From NCBI GenBank assembly GCA_030826005.1, contig JAPJOW010000112.1:4163-13236 (forward strand): a stretch of DNA of 9,074 bases. Direction: 5' to 3'. The stretch is from Aliterella sp. RAGGC_92 (GTDB lineage Bacteria; Cyanobacteriota; Cyanobacteriia; Cyanobacteriales; Chroococcidiopsidaceae). Both the position numbers and the translations under genes were made by a program. Below, piece by piece: positions 5,423 to 9,074 of the stretch. The notes under the pieces were generated by a model. The model was given only the letters and a program-made list of their open reading frames with translations, searched no databases and was not told the DNA's origin. Every line of letters starts with the position of its first letter. The first letter of the stretch is position 1.

Positions 5423-5491
5423 AGCTCCTCTTTCCGGCGGATTGAAACTATTTTAAGCGATCGCGATAGTTCAAAGCATCGGTATAATAAT

Positions 5492-5540
5492 GCGATCGCC
5501 TTCTTTAGTAATAAATGCTTGGATTGAGGAATGCGATCGC
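5492..5540. repeat. HIP1-bounded dispersed repeat (copy D)
   Basis: This 49-bp copy keeps both terminal GCGATCGC octamers and differs from copy C by three substitutions and one missing base (TTGG-ATTGAGG). It lies between the end of the ArsA-like gene and the decayed VapBC, in the same orientation as the other copies. Another HIP1 octamer lies at 5457-5464. Confidence 0.75.
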
Positions 5541-5562
5541 AGGACTTTAAAAAATTTAATCC

Positions 5563-6735
5563 TTAAGCAAAGCGAATTTTTAAATAATCTTCTTCCATTT
5601 TTGCCCCCGCAGGTTGCAACGCTGCCAAAGCTTGGGGTAAAACTAAATTGCGCCGATGATTGCCAATTGTAATATTTAACTCATCACCTGTTTTATTTAG
5701 TTGTACTTGGTTTTTAGGAATACCTGGTAAGTAAAGTTCTAAGCTGTATTGATTATCTTCTCTGACAACTTTTAATGTAGTTTCTTTGTAATAAACTTGC
5801 GTCGGATCTTCGTTATCGTACAAAGTATCTTTTAATCTTTCCAACGCTGCCAATCCGCACATTTCCTCAGAATACAAAGGAACTTCTTTAACGGGTAGAG
5901 GGCGGAAATTTTCATGAATTTCTTGGCGATACTGCTCTTGGTTTTCTTTCCAGCGTTTGAAAAATGGATCTTGAACTTCGGCGGGGATAATTCTATTTGC
6001 TACTACTAAATCCGTTGCGACGTTGTACAAACTCAAGTAAGCGTGAGCGCGTAGAGATTCTTTAATTACCATTTTTTCGGGATTAGTAACTAACCTTACA
6101 GAAGTCTGCGTATTATCGGTTAATACTTTTTCTAACGCTTCAATTTGCTCGTAAAATTCGTAAGGCGCATCCATTACTTCTTTGTTTGGTAAAGAAAAAC
6201 CCGCAATGGGTTTAAAAAATGGCTCTACAAGCGGTCTTAAAGCTACAGATATATTTTGAAATGGTTTGTAAAAGCGGCGCATATACCAGCCGCCAACTTC
6301 AGGTAAGCTTAATAGGCGCAAAGCTGTACCCGTAGGCGCAGAATCGATAATTAAAACATCAAAATCGCCTTCGTCGTAGTGGCGTTTCATGCGTACCAAG
6401 CCAAAGATTTCGTCCATCCCTGGCAAAATGGCTAATTCCTCGGCTTGAATGCCGTCTAAACCACGCGCTTGCAATACTTGGGTAATGTAACGCTTAACTG
6501 CTCCCCAGTTGCCTTCTAACTCCATTAGCGCGTCTAATTCTGCTCCCCAGAGGTTGGGACGGATTTGTTGCGCTTCGTGTCCCAATTCTAAGTCAAAACT
6601 ATCTGCTAAAGAGTGCGCGGGGTCGGTACTCAATACCAATGTACGGTAGCCAAGCTCTGCACAACGCAATCCTGTAGCCGCCGCTACAGAAGTTTTACCC
6701 ACACCGCCTTTACCTGTCATCAGGATTACACGCAT
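5563..6735 (-). CDS. ArsA/GET3-family ATPase with C-terminal HSP20-like domain
   Basis: This 390-residue protein begins with a deviant Walker A, GKGGVGKTS (8-16). It continues with Switch I STDPAHSLADSFD (36-48), Switch II IIDSAPTGTALRLLSLPE (129-146) and an A-loop VTNPEKMVI (216-224), the full nucleotide-binding set of the ArsA/GET3 ATPases. A hydrophobic, Phe/Pro-rich stretch (YKPFQNISVALRPLVEPFFK, 156-175) corresponds to the helical client-binding region of GET3. I see no CxxC zinc motif or the arsenite-binding cysteines. Arsenite pumping is therefore unlikely; a chaperone-like or dimer-driven targeting role fits better. Residues from about 315 to the end (TTLKVVREDNQYSLELYLPG, then EDYLKIRFA) form an alpha-crystallin/HSP20-like beta-sandwich known as a C-terminal extension of bacterial and plant-type ArsA. 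It is a full-length cytosolic protein and appears to be transcribed alone. Confidence 0.87.
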   Translation of the reverse strand: MRVILMTGKGGVGKTSVAAATGLRCAELGYRTLVLSTDPAHSLADSFDLELGHEAQQIRPNLWGAELDALMELEGNWGAVKRYITQVLQARGLDGIQAEELAILPGMDEIFGLVRMKRHYDEGDFDVLIIDSAPTGTALRLLSLPEVGGWYMRRFYKPFQNISVALRPLVEPFFKPIAGFSLPNKEVMDAPYEFYEQIEALEKVLTDNTQTSVRLVTNPEKMVIKESLRAHAYLSLYNVATDLVVANRIIPAEVQDPFFKRWKENQEQYRQEIHENFRPLPVKEVPLYSEEMCGLAALERLKDTLYDNEDPTQVYYKETTLKVVREDNQYSLELYLPGIPKNQVQLNKTGDELNITIGNHRRNLVLPQALAALQPAGAKMEEDYLKIRFA

Positions 6736-6966
6736 GATATAGTTTTGTCCTATTTGTGAGAATTTATTAATATTTATTTACTTTATCGTATATTCACAAT
6801 TGCTAGAGCAGAGAGTTATTGATACGAGCGTTGCCAAGAAAAGGATGGAGGATAAAAACGGGGTGGATTGCTGCAAAGGAAAAATTATATCTAAATTCAG
6901 CTTTTAATAAGTCGCGATCGCATTTGTTAGCTAAGTTTATGCTAGGAAAAATTGATAGCTTGACTA

Positions 6967-7983
6967 TTAATTTGAAACTGTAGCGCCCAAGCTAATCGTA
7001 CCATCTGCATTAAAAACTGTCCCCTGGGGGTCAGAGATACCACCAACAAAGTGTCCGGCTTCGTCCTCTAGTTGAAAACCTAAAAAAACCGGATGTTCTG
7101 TAGTTTCTGGATTAACAAGTTTTCCACCGTATAAACCGCGAACTAATAAATTAGCCGATTGATTTTCCCACTTAATGCGATCGTAGCTGACTTGTTGGCG
7201 ATCTTTTATGGGTTTAGAGTAGATGTAGTAAGTTCCTTGTGGTTCTCGACGCTCAAAAAATCTATTCCAGTAAGGACTAAATATTAGGTACAAACGCCAA
7301 AAATCGTGTTGTTTGCGCCAAAAAACTTGCGGAACTTCTAAATAACGAAATTCAGGAGATTGGTATAAAATTTGCTTGGAGTGGGTTTGCCAATCTACCA
7401 AATTAGCAGAAGTTGCATAAGCTACGACTCCGCCTGCATCGGTAGGTGCATCTTTTGGACAAGCGCAGATAAAAGTATAAAATAGCCCGTCTGTGGCATC
7501 TTTAATTACATACGGATCGCGCCAGCTAACGCCATCAAAACCATTATCTAATCCGGGGTTAGGGATAATAGGATGGGTTTTTGCTGCGGGGGTTCGCTGC
7601 CAGTTTATCAGATCGTCAGAAGTTGCAACACCAATATTTTGCGGTTGTCGGCGTTCGTGAGTAGTTAGAACAAACTCGTCTTGCGAACATCGCCCGGTAT
7701 AAAACATATAGTAGCGCCCCCCTTGTTCGATAATGCTACCTGTCCAAATAGAAATATCGTCCCAGCTATCTTTTTGGGTGGACAAAGCTGGCTTATCTGA
7801 GTTGATTTCTTGCCAACCGTAAGGTGTAAGTACCGCATGACCAACAGAGGCTAGATTATGTCGGCGATCGCTATTGTAGGCGCAATCTTTTTGATTTGCT
7901 TGCAGAAAAAAAACGTGCAGGGTTTGTTCTTTAGTAATAAACCAAAAATCCCAGCAATATTTATTAAGCGGTTGCCAAGGCAT
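6967..7983 (-). CDS. GH32/GH68/GH43-type five-bladed beta-propeller glycosidase
   Basis: The 338-residue protein shows the three acidic positions of the GH-F/GH-J propeller enzymes. Asp12 in CWDFWF is the probable nucleophile, Asp156 in WRDPYVI is the RDP transition-state stabiliser, and Glu216 in LEVPQVF is the probable acid/base. LHVFFLQA (22-29), SVGHAVL (46-52) and WTGSII (80-85) match blade-one and blade-two motifs of GH32. Repeated blade signatures follow, such as GVATSDDLINWQ and VAYATSANLVDWQ. The GH32 C-terminal beta-sandwich is absent. No signal peptide is present, so it probably acts in the cytoplasm on a small fructoside, arabinoside or similar glycoside; the substrate cannot be read from the sequence. 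It lies 131 bp behind mysC on the same strand, with 231 bp to the ArsA gene, so co-transcription with mysC is possible but unproven. Confidence 0.75.
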   Translation of the reverse strand: MPWQPLNKYCWDFWFITKEQTLHVFFLQANQKDCAYNSDRRHNLASVGHAVLTPYGWQEINSDKPALSTQKDSWDDISIWTGSIIEQGGRYYMFYTGRCSQDEFVLTTHERRQPQNIGVATSDDLINWQRTPAAKTHPIIPNPGLDNGFDGVSWRDPYVIKDATDGLFYTFICACPKDAPTDAGGVVAYATSANLVDWQTHSKQILYQSPEFRYLEVPQVFWRKQHDFWRLYLIFSPYWNRFFERREPQGTYYIYSKPIKDRQQVSYDRIKWENQSANLLVRGLYGGKLVNPETTEHPVFLGFQLEDEAGHFVGGISDPQGTVFNADGTISLGATVSN

Positions 7984-8114
7984 TGTTTAGATGTATAAAT
8001 ATTTAAGAATTAATTAAGAAAGTTTGCGGGGGTTCTACGAGATAATAAAAGTGAATTATTTAAGGTTTCTAGGCACAATCTACCTTGCGAGTGGGTTGTG
8101 CTATTCATTATTTA

Positions 8115-9074
8115 CTAATCTCCCCCAAACTCTACAAGTTTACCAATATTAAAATCTATCCTGACGAAGCCTGCTAAACGGCGTAAGTTGTCTAATAAAA
8201 GCAAGGGAATTTGCCAGTGATGCACCATGAGAAAAGGTAAGGGATCGTTGGGGTCAAAAATTGCCTCTTTCCCACGTTGAACATTTTTAAACCATGTCTG
8301 CAATTGCGAAAATGATCTAATTTCGTTTAGTCGCCAAACTTCGTGATATAGCCAATAAGTAGGCTTGCTGCTGGTTAAGGGTTGTAATGTTTCTAAGGGA
8401 ATATCGCTTAAATACGCTTCTGCTACTCCTGGATGGTTGTAAAACATTGTAATTGCAGAGTGGGTGCGAGGATTGCATTCAATGGCGTAAATAGTTCCGT
8501 CTTCGGTTTTAATAAAGTCAAAAGAAGCTTGTCCGGTGATTCCCAATTGCTTCACAAAATGGCTTACCCACTGCAAAATTTCCGGTTGTTCAACATTTTC
8601 GTAGTTAACTTGAAAAGCTGAAGACTCGCAACAACAATGCAGCCTCAATTCTCCCTCTCTGACGGTGCTATGGGTGCAATACTCTTTCCCAGAAATGAAC
8701 TCCTGCATAATCCAGGGTTTTTCTTCGCTGATGGGCAAGCTATTGACAAATGCCTCGGTTTCTGCTGGTGTATCGCAGGGAAGTTTCGTTAAGTTTAAAC
8801 GTCTAACAGAATCGTAGGGAATGCTTTTGAGAATATATTTATGCTTTTCTTGGGAAAAATCAAAATCTAAGACTTGTTGAGGATGAGTAATTTTGTAAGA
8901 TTTGGGGACAGATAAAGAGTAACTTTTAGCTGTTTGAGCAAAAGCAAACTTATCATCGAGCATTTTTGTAATGTCAGCATCGAAGTGAAATACCTCGCAG
9001 CAGCCAGCTAAGGCGGGTTTAGCTAGGGAGTCGTAATAACTTGAAACGGGACTGCATACAGGAATGTATACATC
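8115..9074 (-). CDS. mysC: MysC-type ATP-grasp ligase of mycosporine synthesis, 5' end outside the window
   Basis: The frame is open through the right edge, giving 319 visible C-terminal residues. An internal ATG at 8963 is not the start, because the preceding 37 codons (DVYIPVCSPVSSYYDSLAKP and on to FDADITKMLDDKF) match the expected protein. ATP-grasp features follow in order: the ATP-binding lysine strand YILKSIPYDS, the linker strand WIMQEFISGKEYCTHST, QASFDF, and the metal-binding AIECNPRTHSAI with its Glu and Asn. The C-terminus (PLPFLMVHHWQIPLLLLDNL to KLVEFGGD) agrees with my memory of cyanobacterial MysC. MysC joins glycine to 4-deoxygadusol, giving mycosporine-glycine. mysA and mysB usually lie upstream, beyond the window. 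No mysD or NRPS-like mysE follows; a glycosidase gene does. An ATP-grasp paralogue with another acceptor is the main alternative. Confidence 0.8.
   Translation of the reverse strand, partial: DVYIPVCSPVSSYYDSLAKPALAGCCEVFHFDADITKMLDDKFAFAQTAKSYSLSVPKSYKITHPQQVLDFDFSQEKHKYILKSIPYDSVRRLNLTKLPCDTPAETEAFVNSLPISEEKPWIMQEFISGKEYCTHSTVREGELRLHCCCESSAFQVNYENVEQPEILQWVSHFVKQLGITGQASFDFIKTEDGTIYAIECNPRTHSAITMFYNHPGVAEAYLSDIPLETLQPLTSSKPTYWLYHEVWRLNEIRSFSQLQTWFKNVQRGKEAIFDPNDPLPFLMVHHWQIPLLLLDNLRRLAGFVRIDFNIGKLVEFGGD

Noticed and set aside
5256..5456. Plus-strand 66-residue open frame
   Set aside because: It lies opposite the interrupted vapB, whose minus-strand reading has a ribosome-binding site and antitoxin family motifs. 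The plus-strand protein is a Cys/Ser-rich shadow.
2587..5540. Integron cassette array or CRISPR array
   Set aside because: There is no integrase, no attC-like core sites, and only four widely spaced repeats with whole genes between them. The spacing and repeat type fit neither.
5490..5672. Plus-strand 60-residue open frame over repeat copy D
   Set aside because: It runs through the repeat and then antisense to the HSP20-like end of the ArsA gene. It has no ribosome-binding site or recognisable motif.
6842..6907. Possible plus-strand micro-ORF (ATG GAG GAT ...) of about 20 codons upstream of the ArsA gene
   Set aside because: It is too short and has no conserved feature. The 6736-6966 gap otherwise shows only AT-rich DNA and one HIP1-like site (CGATCGC).
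8073..8101. GCACAA / TTGTGC inverted repeat between mysC and the glycosidase
   Set aside because: It has a 6-bp stem with a 17-nt loop and no T run on either strand. This is too weak to call a terminator or attenuator.
8433..8621. Plus-strand 62-residue frame
   Set aside because: It is antisense to the conserved ATP-grasp core of mysC.

Overview
The window looks like chromosomal DNA of a cyanobacterium. The octamer GCGATCGC (HIP1) and close variants recur throughout. The genes also fit: a Ycf23/DUF561 protein, an ArsA-type ATPase with a C-terminal HSP20-like domain, and a MysC-type ATP-grasp ligase of mycosporine (UV sunscreen) synthesis. I cannot name a genus. Apart from a gene tail at the left edge, every gene I support lies on the minus strand, so the genes read from right to left.

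Layout, left to right. Bases 1-90 (+) are the last codons of a probable DegT/DnrJ/EryC1 aminotransferase, followed by a terminator hairpin. Converging on it is ycf23 (143-889), with a small conserved-looking unknown gene behind it (950-1276). From about 1325 to 5540 there is an accessory island of small defence or addiction-type genes. It holds an Imm1-like immunity protein with an antitoxin-like gene directly upstream, a zinc-ribbon protein, a MazEF-type pair, a VapBC (PIN) pair, an unrecognised 186-residue protein, and a decayed second VapBC pair. In that last pair the antitoxin has an in-frame stop and the toxin is cut to its first 47 codons; I read it directly from the minus strand. Copies of a roughly 50-bp repeat bounded by HIP1 octamers lie at 2621-2690 (partial, extended), 3295-3344, 4245-4294 and 5492-5540. 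All are in the same orientation and mark the borders between modules.

The right third returns to metabolic and housekeeping genes: the ArsA/GET3-like ATPase (5563-6735), a cytoplasmic five-bladed beta-propeller glycosidase of the GH32/GH68/GH43 type (6967-7983), and the 3' part of mysC (8115 to the window end). The mysC reading frame stays open through the last base.

How the parts may work together. The two intact toxin-antitoxin pairs have the usual antitoxin-first order with overlapping ends, so the pairs are translationally coupled. The Imm1-like gene sits where a toxin gene would be expected behind an antitoxin-like gene. The repeats suggest that modules are gained, lost or duplicated as units, and the broken VapBC fits such turnover. 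The MAA gene and the glycosidase share direction and are 131 bp apart, but a functional link is only inferred. I see no RNA gene, CRISPR array, transposase or integrase.
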